64,000 nucleotides of DNA from contig NZ_LMCX01000001.1 of NCBI RefSeq assembly GCF_001425665.1, forward strand, positions 558,001-622,000, given 5' to 3'. Source of the DNA: Yonghaparkia sp. Root332 (GTDB lineage Bacteria > Actinomycetota > Actinomycetes > Actinomycetales > Microbacteriaceae). The position numbers were made by a program, and so were the translations under genes. This document shows positions 56,001 through 63,916 of the stretch, piece by piece. The notes under the pieces are model-generated. The model worked only from the letters and a program-made list of their open reading frames with translations. It did no database searches and had not been told where the DNA came from. Each line of letters begins with the position of its first letter. Positions within the stretch are counted from its first letter, which is position 1.

Positions 56001-57041
56001 GTGACGAACGTGATGAAGCAGACCGAGAGCGGCAGGCCGTTCGATGCGGGCTCCTTCGCCCGCGACACTCTCATCGGGGGCGCGGCCGGGTTCCTTGGCG
56101 GTGCGGCCGGGCCGGTTCTGGGCGCTGCGGTGCGCGGTGTGACGAGCACCGGTGCAGGTGCTGCGGCGATCGCGGCAACGCGCAGCTCGGTGCAGAACGC
56201 TCTCAGCCGCGCTCCGTCGTTCCGTCCGTCGGCGGCGCCCGTGCGGCCGACTGCCATGGCTGGTGGTGGGTCGAAGCCGTCGGGCATGTCGTCGGCAGGT
56301 GCCTCCTGCCGGACCAACAGCTTCGTTCCGGGCACGTTGGTGCTGATGGGTGACGGTCAGGCCAAGCCGATTGAGGATGTCCGGCTCGGCGACACGGTGC
56401 TGGCTGCGGATCCTGAGACGGGTGAGTTCGGGTCGCGGCCGGTGACGGCGCTGATCGAGGGTACGGGTGTGAAGGAGCTCGTGACCGTCACGACCGAGCA
56501 TGGGTCGGTGGTCGCCACGGCGGGGCATCCGTTCTGGAGCGAGTCGGATGCGGCGTGGGTGGACGCGGGAGACCTTGAGGTCGGGGATGCTGTGCTCGAG
56601 GCTGACGGTGGCACGAGTGTGGTGACTGCTCTGGCCGAGGTGGTGCAGCCGGCGACGGTGCGGAACCTGACGGTGGCGGATCTCCACACGTACTTCGTGG
56701 TGGTGGGGGATGCGCCTACGCTGGTGCACAATTGCGGCGGTAGCGAAATTCCCTTTGGCCCGGCACCAGAAAAGGTGGCGAAAACCCTTGATCGCGTCGA
56801 CTCCGTTGGGGCCCCGTTTCCTAACACCAGTGGGGGAAGGATCTGGCGAAATGATCGCTCGCAACTTCCAAATAGGACATCAGATGGGAATGCCGTGACA
56901 TATCGTGAATGGGACGTAGACCCGCGAATCCCTGGCTTCTCGCGTAACGCTGACAGACTAGTCACCGGATCAAACGGGTCGGCCTATTACACGAATGATC
57001 ACTATGGTTCCTTCTTCATGATCCGTGGGTCGGCGAAATAA
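56001..57041 (+). CDS. Polymorphic toxin C-terminal part: Hint domain plus RNase Sa/N1-type ribonuclease
   Basis: A 346-residue protein that looks like the back end of an Rhs- or WXG-type polymorphic toxin. Residues 1-100 are a Gly/Ala-rich linker. The pre-toxin Hint peptidase runs from Cys103 to HNC (His243-Asn244-Cys245) with block B TAGHPFW (His176). Residues 246-346 match bacterial guanyl-specific RNases (RNase Sa/T1 family): WRNDRSQLPN, Glu303 in YREWDV, Arg315 and Arg319, and His334 in TNDHYGSF. It should cleave RNA of rival cells. No secretion domain remains; GTG 56001 has no good ribosome binding site, so this may be an orphan cassette. Confidence 0.85.
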   Translation: MTNVMKQTESGRPFDAGSFARDTLIGGAAGFLGGAAGPVLGAAVRGVTSTGAGAAAIAATRSSVQNALSRAPSFRPSAAPVRPTAMAGGGSKPSGMSSAGASCRTNSFVPGTLVLMGDGQAKPIEDVRLGDTVLAADPETGEFGSRPVTALIEGTGVKELVTVTTEHGSVVATAGHPFWSESDAAWVDAGDLEVGDAVLEADGGTSVVTALAEVVQPATVRNLTVADLHTYFVVVGDAPTLVHNCGGSEIPFGPAPEKVAKTLDRVDSVGAPFPNTSGGRIWRNDRSQLPNRTSDGNAVTYREWDVDPRIPGFSRNADRLVTGSNGSAYYTNDHYGSFFMIRGSAK

Positions 57042-57532
57042 TGAAGACTGCAAGTGGGGCTCACGAATTCACTCCAAGAGACATCGCGTTCCTAGACAAT
57101 TCGATTCTGCATACTCAGCCTTTGATGCACCTGCTGCCACCCGATGAGGTTCGACTAGTGAGAGGTGCACAATGCAAAACCAGGGCAGGTCTCTTCAACG
57201 AGTTCTCCGCCGCATTGCAGTTCCCATGGTACTTCGGCCACAACTGGGACGCGTTCGATGAATGCCTGCACGACGTAGGTGAATGGATGATCGAGGCAAA
57301 GTCGCTCACTGTAGTCATTTCAGAGTCGTCGATGTTGCTTACTGATGAGGAGAGCGAAAGCGAGTTTCATGTTTTCACCCGCATCATGCGGCGAGTCGTT
57401 CGTTTCGATGCAGCAGAGTCTGAATGGCTTGGCCAAAACTTTGCGCACTTTGTCCCATTGTCGCTCGTGCTAATCGAGAGTGCGGACAAAATCGAGGGTG
57501 TCTCGAACAGATGGACATCGTCAGGGCCTTGA
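57041..57532 (+). CDS. Barstar-family immunity protein
   Basis: A 163-residue protein with the barstar core FPWYFGHNWDAFDECLHDV at 61-79, where Asp70 corresponds to the RNase-contacting Asp35 of barstar; the Asp39 position is Glu74. Barstar is known to inhibit barnase and RNase Sa. Its ATG overlaps the toxin stop (TAATG), so immunity is made with the toxin. It is longer than barstar (90 residues). Base composition is low in GC, like the nuclease part. Confidence 0.85.
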   Translation: MKTASGAHEFTPRDIAFLDNSILHTQPLMHLLPPDEVRLVRGAQCKTRAGLFNEFSAALQFPWYFGHNWDAFDECLHDVGEWMIEAKSLTVVISESSMLLTDEESESEFHVFTRIMRRVVRFDAAESEWLGQNFAHFVPLSLVLIESADKIEGVSNRWTSSGP

Positions 57533-57663
57533 GTGTGATCAAAAATCCGCGAATTGTCGTGCACCCCTGGTTGTTGATGAAGCAGGAGCTGAGGTTTGAC
57601 GCAATTCGCGTAACTCGCACATCGCTAGGGAACCACACGCCGATTAGTTGGGACCTGCCGTGA
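57511..57663 (+). CDS. Unknown 50-residue protein in the toxin island
   Basis: ATG 57511 to TGA 57663. It overlaps the end of the barstar gene by 22 bases and the next gene by four (GTGA), as in a tightly coupled operon. The protein is basic with a TRTSLGNHTPISWDLP end. I recognise no family. It may be a shortened immunity protein or a fragment left by cassette exchange. Confidence 0.45.
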   Translation: MDIVRALSVIKNPRIVVHPWLLMKQELRFDAIRVTRTSLGNHTPISWDLP

Positions 57664-58037
57664 CCGACAAGGGCTATGGCATTCCGGCGCTCCGCGACGT
57701 GTATCTCGAAGGCAGTTGGGTCTTGGGATTCACGATCCGGCCAGATTCCTTCACCATGCGCGTGGAGTTCGTTCTCCTGCCAACACACCCGGCATATCGA
57801 AAACCGCAACATGGGGAGATGTACTCCTACCGCCGAGGCGATCTTTCGTTCGAACACTTCGCGACTTTTGAGTGGAAACCTGCGGGCTTCCGGCCTGCAA
57901 CGGACGCGAAGGGTGAGGTTGACTACGGATCGATTGATTTACTCCAGGCGGACCACGAGGTTGTCCAAATCGAGGGTGACTTTGGTGTAATTCGCGTTAT
58001 GGGAGGATCCGTTGCGATGAATCTGCTGGGTCCGTGA
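57660..58037 (+). CDS. Unknown 125-residue immunity-like protein
   Basis: GTG 57660, overlapping the stop of the 50-residue protein. The predicted protein is beta-rich, opening TDKGYGIPALRDVYLEGSW and continuing VEFVLLPTHPAYRKP, with no signal or TM segment. Similar-looking small cytoplasmic proteins occur beside toxin genes, but I cannot name the family. Low GC content, like its neighbours. Confidence 0.6.
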   Translation: MTDKGYGIPALRDVYLEGSWVLGFTIRPDSFTMRVEFVLLPTHPAYRKPQHGEMYSYRRGDLSFEHFATFEWKPAGFRPATDAKGEVDYGSIDLLQADHEVVQIEGDFGVIRVMGGSVAMNLLGP

Positions 58038-58127
58038 GCCGAATCGGCCGATCTGCCCGGCTTGTATCTCCTTTCTCGAAGAGGCGGGCGCAACGATCAC
58101 GCGTCCGACGAGAGCGTGGTGGTTCTG

Positions 58128-58724
58128 GTGAGTCACCGCGCATATGACGAGCAATCCGTGCTTGATCGGCTCGCTCGGCTAGAGCGTCGTTCAAGGACTG
58201 CATTTGCGGCATCTTGTGCGCAGCGCTTGCTGCCGCTGTTCGAGCGCTACGCGCAGTCAACGGGCGACCCGGGGCTGGGCGCGCGGCTGGGGAACGTCGT
58301 GGCAGCGGCGTGGGATGTCGCCTCCGGTTCGGGTGCTGACGTAAGTGCGCTCCAAGCCGAGGCGGAGGCGATGGTGCCCTCACACCGCGACGGCTGGACC
58401 TTTGAGATGGGCTATGGACAAAACGCGGCCGCTGCTGCCGCATACGCCATCAGGACATGGCTGACCGACGACGCGCAGGAGGCGGCGTGGGCGGCGCGAC
58501 AGGTCTACGAGCTAGCTGACTATGCCGTGTTACACGGCAGCTCGGAACTTGACCTGAACGAACCCGGAGCGGAGTCGCAGATTCTGGCATCGGAGATCGT
58601 CCAGGGGGTGCTCGAGGCACTTGCTCAGTCTCTGGACGCCGTAGAGGCGGGCCCACCGACCTGGGACGAACTGCAGGAGACAGCGGCGGCGCAGGGCCGG
58701 GCCTGGGCTGACGCGATGCCCTGA
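58128..58724 (+). CDS. DUF416 family protein
   Basis: A 198-residue, helical, acidic protein. SHRAYDEQSVLDRLARLERRS at the start and RTAFAASCAQRLLPLFERYA are typical of DUF416 (PF04222). GTG 58128 matches the family N-terminus; the frame is open further up to 58062 without homology. GC content rises back to the genome level within this gene. Function unknown; lying after an immunity gene it may be another immunity protein. Confidence 0.75.
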   Translation: MSHRAYDEQSVLDRLARLERRSRTAFAASCAQRLLPLFERYAQSTGDPGLGARLGNVVAAAWDVASGSGADVSALQAEAEAMVPSHRDGWTFEMGYGQNAAAAAAYAIRTWLTDDAQEAAWAARQVYELADYAVLHGSSELDLNEPGAESQILASEIVQGVLEALAQSLDAVEAGPPTWDELQETAAAQGRAWADAMP

Positions 58725-58944
58725 ACCCCGTCATTTCTCCGCTGTCGCTGGCGAGGACCTTGAGTCTGGTTTGGGTGACGAGGGGCGTCGATGATGCTGA
58801 TGACTCGGGTGAAGTCTTCTTTTGAACGAGTTGGGCAACGAATACTTGTTTGGGGGATGACTTCCCCGATAACGCGGGAATAGGACATCGGGCGTACCGC
58901 TAGAGGTCACGTGTCACGCGGTTCATGGGGTTTCTTGAACACCC

Positions 58945-59030
58945 CACGCGGCCCTCTCTCCTCGAGAGGTTCGGTGCGCGGATGAACGGCCCCGGTCTTC
59001 GGATCGGGGCCGTTTCGCGTTTCCGGGGTC
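58945..59030 (+). repeat. Right 86-bp direct repeat
   Basis: Second copy of 55767-55852. The two differences are C for T at its position 16 and C for T in the terminator stem, the latter restoring a G-C pair. Confidence 0.93.
58985..59015 (+). terminator. Terminator (right repeat copy)
   Basis: AACGGCCCCG and CGGGGCCGTT form a perfect 10-bp stem with a ten-base loop; the counterpart of the tRNA-Leu terminator but with no tRNA upstream. Confidence 0.65.
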
Positions 59031-59216
59031 CGCGTTCGGCGTCGGGCACCCGATCCGGGCCCAACGGACCCACCGAGCTGGGGCGCGCTGCTGGCACTGC
59101 AGATGTTGAGGAGCGTCGCAATTGGCCTCAGTTTCTACCTGCGTTGGCGGCTCGGTCGCCCGTCGTCCACCGGCGGGTGTGGACGCCGAGGGAAGCTCTC
59201 GAGATAGTGGTCACCA

Positions 59217-59711
59217 ATGAACGCAGCGGAGGGGTCGTCGGTGAAGAGCACGTTGAAGAGGCGGACGCGCGACTGTTCACCGACCGCGCGAGAAGGGTCC
59301 TCGCCATGGCTGCGCGCTTCTGTCCTGGTGCTGGCTGTCCATGCCTCTGCCCGCGCGATTGCGCTGACGGTTGATCTGGCGAGCGCTGAGGACAGACCGC
59401 AAAGCCAATGGGTAGGCGGCGTCACTGTGGCCCTGATGATGGTGACGATCATCATGTGCGTGCACGGCGCGGTCATCTACGCGCTCGTCCACGGCGTCCG
59501 AGGCGGACGCGCCGGAGCGTCCGCGCTCGCCATCGTCACGCTGCTCGGCGCGGTGAGTGCTGGCTCGATCCCGTCCGCGCTCGTCGCGCTCGCACTTGGG
59601 GTCGCGACACTCTGGGCGGTGTGGCTCGAGTCCGGCGCGGCGCGACACGACCGCGGCATCGGAGTGGCCGATCCCGTAACGCGGTCACACAGCCCCGGGC
59701 AGCGCCCGTAG
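59217..59711 (+). CDS. Hypothetical membrane protein
   Basis: A 164-residue protein with a polar, basic first 30 residues and four hydrophobic segments (about 33-53, 67-92, 100-115, 118-136). No family is recognised. The first residues may be untranslated if a later start is used. It begins about 190 bases after the right repeat and is probably part of the ancestral locus. Confidence 0.55.
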   Translation: MNAAEGSSVKSTLKRRTRDCSPTAREGSSPWLRASVLVLAVHASARAIALTVDLASAEDRPQSQWVGGVTVALMMVTIIMCVHGAVIYALVHGVRGGRAGASALAIVTLLGAVSAGSIPSALVALALGVATLWAVWLESGAARHDRGIGVADPVTRSHSPGQRP

Positions 59712-59722
59712 GCTCGAGCACC

Positions 59723-60262
59723 ATGGCTACCGGCGCAGTGATGCACACGTTCACGGGGTCGCTCGCCGACGTCGACCGGGGCGTCTACGAGGAGCTCTCG
59801 CTGCGGGTGGCGCGGCACCCGTCGGAGACCGACTCCTACATGCTCGTGCGCGTGCTGGCCTTCTGCCTCGAATGGGATGAGGGCGCTCAGTTCAGCGAGG
59901 GCGTCTCGGCGGTCGACGAGCCCGCGGTGGTCATCCGCGACCGCACCGGACGGCTGACGGGCTGGATCGAGGTCGGCGCACCCGACGCCGATCGGCTCCA
60001 CCGCGGGAGCAAGCTCGCCGAGCGCACGGCGATCTACACGCACCGCGACCCCGCGAAGGTGCTCGCGCTGTGGGCGGGCAAGAAGATCCACGAGTCCGAG
60101 CGCATCAGCCTCTACAGCTTCGACCCCGGTTTCATCGACGACGCGACGGGCGCGCTCGAGCGCCGCAACACCCTCACGGTGTCGGTCACCGAGCAGCAGC
60201 TCTACCTCGATCTGAACGGGTCGACGTTCAGCACGGTGATCCACGAGCATCCGCTCGCCTGA
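59723..60262 (+). CDS. yaeQ: YaeQ family protein
   Basis: A 179-residue YaeQ with VARHPSETDSYMLVRVLAF, DEPAVVIRDRTGRLTGWIEVG and LAERTAIYTH, the conserved core of a restriction-endonuclease-like fold (PF07152). Function is unsettled; linked to RfaH suppression in enteric bacteria. ATG 59723 follows TAGGCT by eight bases, so the start may be leaderless. Confidence 0.88.
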   Translation: MATGAVMHTFTGSLADVDRGVYEELSLRVARHPSETDSYMLVRVLAFCLEWDEGAQFSEGVSAVDEPAVVIRDRTGRLTGWIEVGAPDADRLHRGSKLAERTAIYTHRDPAKVLALWAGKKIHESERISLYSFDPGFIDDATGALERRNTLTVSVTEQQLYLDLNGSTFSTVIHEHPLA

Positions 60263-60286
60263 CGCGGTTTCTGGTTCAGTGGTCGC

Positions 60287-60721
60287 ATGGATGTCCGCGA
60301 ACTGTCCGATGACGACTGCCGCCTCGCTCATGCGGCGATGCGCGAGCTGCGGCCGCAGGTCGGCGACGAGGCCTCGTTCGTCGAGCGCGTGCGGAGCCAG
60401 TTCGCGCAGGGCTACCGGCTGATCGGCGCGTTCGACGGCGAGCACGAGCACGCCGTGTCGGTCGCGGGGTTCCGCATCGACGAGAAGCTCGCGTGGGGGC
60501 GGCACGTCTACATCGACGACCTGTCGACGCTGCCCGAGGGGCGCGGTCGCGGTGCGGCCACGGCGCTGCTGCGGCGGATCGACGCGCTCGCGGCGGCGGA
60601 GGGCATCGTCGAGGTGCACCTCGACTCGGGCGTGCAGCCCGAGCGGCAGGCCGCGCACCGCCTCTACTTCAGTGAGGGTTACCGCATCAGCTCGTACCAC
60701 TTCCAGAAATCGCTGCCGTGA
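60287..60721 (+). CDS. GNAT family N-acetyltransferase
   Basis: A 144-residue GCN5-type acetyltransferase. The acetyl-CoA loop is LPEGRGRGAATALLRRI, after VYIDDLSTL. The C-terminal HRLYFSEGYRISSYHF is typical. Substrate unknown. Its stop overlaps the start of the EamA transporter (GTGA), so the two may act on or export the same compound. Confidence 0.88.
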   Translation: MDVRELSDDDCRLAHAAMRELRPQVGDEASFVERVRSQFAQGYRLIGAFDGEHEHAVSVAGFRIDEKLAWGRHVYIDDLSTLPEGRGRGAATALLRRIDALAAAEGIVEVHLDSGVQPERQAAHRLYFSEGYRISSYHFQKSLP

Positions 60722-61617
60722 CGCGCGCGGCGCGCGTGCCCCCGTGGAGCTACGCGGTGCTCGCCATGCTCTCGGTGCAGCTCGGCTCGGCGCTCTCGGT
60801 CGGGCTCATCGACGAGGTGGGCGCGGCGGGCACGGCGTGGCTGCGGCTGAGCATGGGGGCGATCGTGTTCCTCCTCATCGCGCGGCCGCGGCTGTCGGCG
60901 ATCCGTCGCGCCGACGTGCTGCCGCTGCTGGCACTGGGGGTCGCCACCGGTCTCATGACCGTGTTCTTCCTTGCGGCGCTCGAGCGCATCCCCCTCGGAA
61001 CGGCGGTGGCGATCGAGTTCCTCGGCCCGCTCACCGTCGCGGCCGTGCGCAGCGGCGGTCGTCGCGCGCTCGTGTGGCCGATCGTCGCGTTCGTCGGCGT
61101 CGTGCTGCTGACCGAGCCGTGGCTCGGCGAGATCGACCTGCTCGGCGTGGGCTTCGCGGCGCTCGCCGGCATCGGCTGGGGCACGTACATCCTCTACACG
61201 CAGCGCATCGGCGACCGGTTCGACGGCATCCAGGGGCTCGCGCTCACGATTCCGGTGGCGGCGCTCGCCGCAGCCGTCGTCGGGGTTCCGCAGGCGTGGG
61301 GTCAGATCGACGGCACAGTGCTGCTCATCGCTCTCGGGCTCGCGGTGCTGCTGCCGGTGCTGCCGTTCGCGCTCGAGATGCTCGCCCTGCGGCGCATGAC
61401 CCACACGGCGTTCGGCACGCTCATGTCGGTCGAGCCCGCGATCGGACTCATCCTCGGCCTGCTGATCCTCGCCCAGTCGCCGTCGATCGTGCAGCTCGTC
61501 GGCATTGCGATCGTTGTCACGGCGGGCGCGGCGGCCCAGCGCGGCGGTCGCCGAGAGGCAGCGGATGCTCGGCGCGAGCCGAGCGACGGGGATCAGCTGC
61601 CCGAGCTCATCGGCTGA
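60718..61617 (+). CDS. EamA/DMT family transporter (RhtA-like)
   Basis: A 299-residue protein with ten membrane helices in two EamA repeats. The first repeat has GTAWLRLSMGAIVFLL, IPLGTAVAIEFLGPLTVA, and the second EMLALRRMTHTAFGTLMSVEPA, as in the threonine/homoserine exporter RhtA group. Likely exports amino acids or related metabolites. Start GTG 60718. Its 3' end overlaps the convergent blh gene by 25 bases. Confidence 0.86.
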   Translation: MTRAARVPPWSYAVLAMLSVQLGSALSVGLIDEVGAAGTAWLRLSMGAIVFLLIARPRLSAIRRADVLPLLALGVATGLMTVFFLAALERIPLGTAVAIEFLGPLTVAAVRSGGRRALVWPIVAFVGVVLLTEPWLGEIDLLGVGFAALAGIGWGTYILYTQRIGDRFDGIQGLALTIPVAALAAAVVGVPQAWGQIDGTVLLIALGLAVLLPVLPFALEMLALRRMTHTAFGTLMSVEPAIGLILGLLILAQSPSIVQLVGIAIVVTAGAAAQRGGRREAADARREPSDGDQLPELIG

Positions 61618-62546
61618 GGGGCGCGTTCCGGCTCGCTGGCGTCGGCGGCGTCGGTTGCGGCGGCCGCGGCTGCGCGCCGCAGCGCCCGGTCGCCGAGCGC
61701 GATGAGCGCCATGTGCGGCACGGTGAGCGCGGCGAGGCCGATGAAGACGACGCGGAGCAGCTGGTCGTCGAGGCTCGCGGTTCCGGCGGTCGCGGTGAGG
61801 AAGAGCGCCGCGGCCGCGAGCGGGATGACCGTGTACGCGACGACGACGAGCGCCGTCAGGCGGCGGGGCTGCGCGCGCTCTTCGACGAAGCCCTCACGTA
61901 AGTGGCGGGCGCTGTGCAGCGTGCAGAAGTAGACGATGAAGAACACCAGGGGCGGCGTCGTGAGGGCGAGCAGCGCGACGAGTCCGAGCTCGACGGCCTC
62001 GTGCGGGGCGCGGCGGGCCGCGAGAACCGCGAGCCCGAGCAGCAGGACGAGCAGCGGCAGTCCGATCGCGGCCTGCGCCGCGGCGACCGAGCGGGCGCCC
62101 TCTCCCGCAAGGGTCGCGTAAAGGCCGGCCACCGCATCCTCATCGCGGAAAGCGGGGAGCGAGAGCAGCGCCGCTCCCGCGAGCGACCGCAGCCAGGGGG
62201 AGCGCTCGCGCATCCAGTCGCCGCCGAAGTGCACGGCCGACACGACGAGGAACAGCACGAGACTCGGCAGGGGCGCGACGAGCCACAGGCCGATGACGGC
62301 GACCGCCGCGGCCGTGTAGACGAGGTTGAACACGCCGAAGCCGACGGGCCCGCGCCACAGGCCGAGGCGGCGGGCGACGAGCGGGTCGAGGGCTCCGTGC
62401 GGTATGCCGAGCAGCGCTGCGAGGATCGCGATCGCGGCGATCTGCACGACGAGCGGCGGCTCGGGATCGGCGAGGAGGAACGCGAGGACCGTCGCGACAG
62501 CGACGCCGGTGAAGAGGTAGGTCTCGAGCGGCGGGCGGCGCATCAC
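61593..62546 (-). CDS. blh: Brp/Blh-family beta-carotene 15,15'-dioxygenase
   Basis: A 317-residue membrane enzyme that splits beta-carotene into two retinal molecules. The conserved histidines lie in IPHGALDP, SAVHFGGDWMRE, FCTLHSARHL and VPHMALIA, typical of Brp/Blh. Eight or so membrane helices. It overlaps the crtY stop, so both enzymes are made together. Retinal is needed for microbial rhodopsins; no opsin gene is in the window. Confidence 0.9.
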   Translation of the reverse strand: MMRRPPLETYLFTGVAVATVLAFLLADPEPPLVVQIAAIAILAALLGIPHGALDPLVARRLGLWRGPVGFGVFNLVYTAAAVAVIGLWLVAPLPSLVLFLVVSAVHFGGDWMRERSPWLRSLAGAALLSLPAFRDEDAVAGLYATLAGEGARSVAAAQAAIGLPLLVLLLGLAVLAARRAPHEAVELGLVALLALTTPPLVFFIVYFCTLHSARHLREGFVEERAQPRRLTALVVVAYTVIPLAAAALFLTATAGTASLDDQLLRVVFIGLAALTVPHMALIALGDRALRRAAAAAATDAADASEPERAPQPMSSGS

Positions 62547-63916
62547 GCGACCTGGTCGGCCGTCTCGGGCTGGGGTTGCGGCTCGCGCTGCGGCGCGGGT
62601 GCGCGGCGCACGGGGGGGAGCGCCCGCACGAGGTCGGGGCGCCGCGCCGAGCTCGTGGCGAGCGCGCGCGAGCGGTCGGGCAGCTGCGCGAGGAACGGCA
62701 GCAGCGGCAGGCTCGCGATGATCGCGAGCAGGTCGCTCAGTCGCGCGCGGTCGGTGAGGAAGCGCAACAGGCGAGCGGGCGCGACACCGCGCGCCATCGC
62801 CGCGAAGTAGTCGGCCGTGCGCTCGGGGTGCGCGCGCAGCGCCTGGAGGAAGATGCGGTCCATCTGGCGGCGGATGAACGGCTCGGGCGGGTGGCCGATC
62901 GGCGCCTCGCCGCGCGCGAGGCGGTCGGCGCAGTCGCGGGCCCAGGCCTGGATGCGCGCGAACCCGTAGCCGGAGGCGTCGCGGAGCGCGCCGCCCGCGG
63001 CACCGGCGACGACGACGCCGGGGACGCTCGGTGTCGCGTCAGCCGACGGGCTCGGCACGCGCCCCATCGGCAGCACGCCGGCCTCCTCGCGGAGGACGCG
63101 CACGTGCGGCGCCCCGAGAGGCGCGCCGAGCGCGGCGAGAGCGGCGTCGCGCCCCGCCCGCACCTCGGAGGCGCGGAGCGGCGAGGGCGAGAAGCGCGTC
63201 CACTCGACGAGCGCGGTGGAGTCAGACAGCGGCAGCACGTAGACGAAACCGAGCCCGTCGGCGTCGGCGCGCATCCCGGTCATGAGGCCCGCGGCGCCGG
63301 GGGCGATGCCGAGCGCGGCGAGGTCGAGGGAGCCGCCGTGGTCGACCTCGGCCCCCGAGAAGCACTGGAAGAGCATCGCCGCCGTGCGGCGCGGGCGCGT
63401 GTCGACAACCCAGCGGGCGGTGAGGTCGCCGGCCGACGTGCTGACGATGACGCCCTCGCCGGCCGGCCGCGAGATCGAGGGGTGTAGCGCGCGCACCTCG
63501 CCCGCCGCGACGCCGAGCCGCAGCTCGACGCGGTCGCTCGCCTCGATGAGCGCGCGAGCGTGAGCGTAGAAGTCGGCGCCGCGCACGTACTGGTAGGTCT
63601 CACCGTCGACGTGGTGCGCGACGCCCGGGCCGCCCTCGGCCTGGTACGTCCAGTCGCGCCACTCGTGCGCGACGATCGGGCGCAGGTCGTGTGCGTCGTC
63701 GGCCCAGAAGCACCACGAGCGGTCGTCGGAGTAGTCGGTGCGGACATCCACCGCGATCACCCGCAGCCCCGAGTCGCCCTCCGCGAGCCGCGCCGCGAGC
63801 GCGAGCCCCGCGCAGCCCGCGCCGAGGATCACGAGGTCGGCGTCGTACGCGCGCGTGCGAGGCAATCCGGGCTCCGTCGCTCGAAGAGAAACGGCACCCG
63901 GGGCTGGTGCCGACAT
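62543..63916 (-). CDS. crtY: Lycopene beta-cyclase
   Basis: A 457-residue flavoprotein that cyclises lycopene to beta-carotene. The FAD-binding DLVILGAGCAGLALAARL is near the N-terminus, with DDRSWCFW, GAAGGALRDASGYGFARI and MDRIFLQAL as CrtY-type motifs. Its Pro/Gln/Arg-rich last 60 residues are not conserved. ATG 63916 is preferred to the in-frame GTG five codons upstream. Followed by blh in an operon for retinal. Confidence 0.9.
   Translation of the reverse strand: MSAPAPGAVSLRATEPGLPRTRAYDADLVILGAGCAGLALAARLAEGDSGLRVIAVDVRTDYSDDRSWCFWADDAHDLRPIVAHEWRDWTYQAEGGPGVAHHVDGETYQYVRGADFYAHARALIEASDRVELRLGVAAGEVRALHPSISRPAGEGVIVSTSAGDLTARWVVDTRPRRTAAMLFQCFSGAEVDHGGSLDLAALGIAPGAAGLMTGMRADADGLGFVYVLPLSDSTALVEWTRFSPSPLRASEVRAGRDAALAALGAPLGAPHVRVLREEAGVLPMGRVPSPSADATPSVPGVVVAGAAGGALRDASGYGFARIQAWARDCADRLARGEAPIGHPPEPFIRRQMDRIFLQALRAHPERTADYFAAMARGVAPARLLRFLTDRARLSDLLAIIASLPLLPFLAQLPDRSRALATSSARRPDLVRALPPVRRAPAPQREPQPQPETADQVA

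Larger units (their letters stand above)
55767..59030. mobile_element. Repeat-bracketed toxin-immunity island at tRNA-Leu
   Basis: About 3.2 kb between the two 86-bp repeats, holding the toxin fragment, barstar immunity protein and three further small genes. GC content falls well below the surroundings from about 56745 to 58200. There is no integrase, transposase or terminal inverted repeat, so movement by homologous recombination between the repeats, or stepwise toxin-cassette replacement, is more likely than a self-mobile element. Confidence 0.6.
58725..59216. other. Noncoding right junction of the island
   Basis: No credible gene in 492 bases. It holds a hairpin TGGGGT...ACCCCA (58926-58946) that ends exactly where the right repeat starts, the right 86-bp repeat, and a diverged continuation of it to about 59125. 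The hairpin could be a terminator for the DUF416 gene or a decayed copy of the tRNA-Leu T-arm. Confidence 0.6.

Noticed and set aside
55718-56335. Minus-strand open frame over the left repeat
   Set aside because: Antisense to tRNA-Leu and the toxin gene; it only looks conserved because the repeat is duplicated.
55853-58944. Insertion sequence or integrative element
   Set aside because: No transposase, integrase, or terminal inverted repeats were found; only direct repeats are present.
58925-59374. 149-codon plus-strand open frame over the right repeat
   Set aside because: Built from repeat and terminator sequence, followed by a frame that is out of register with the membrane protein at 59217.
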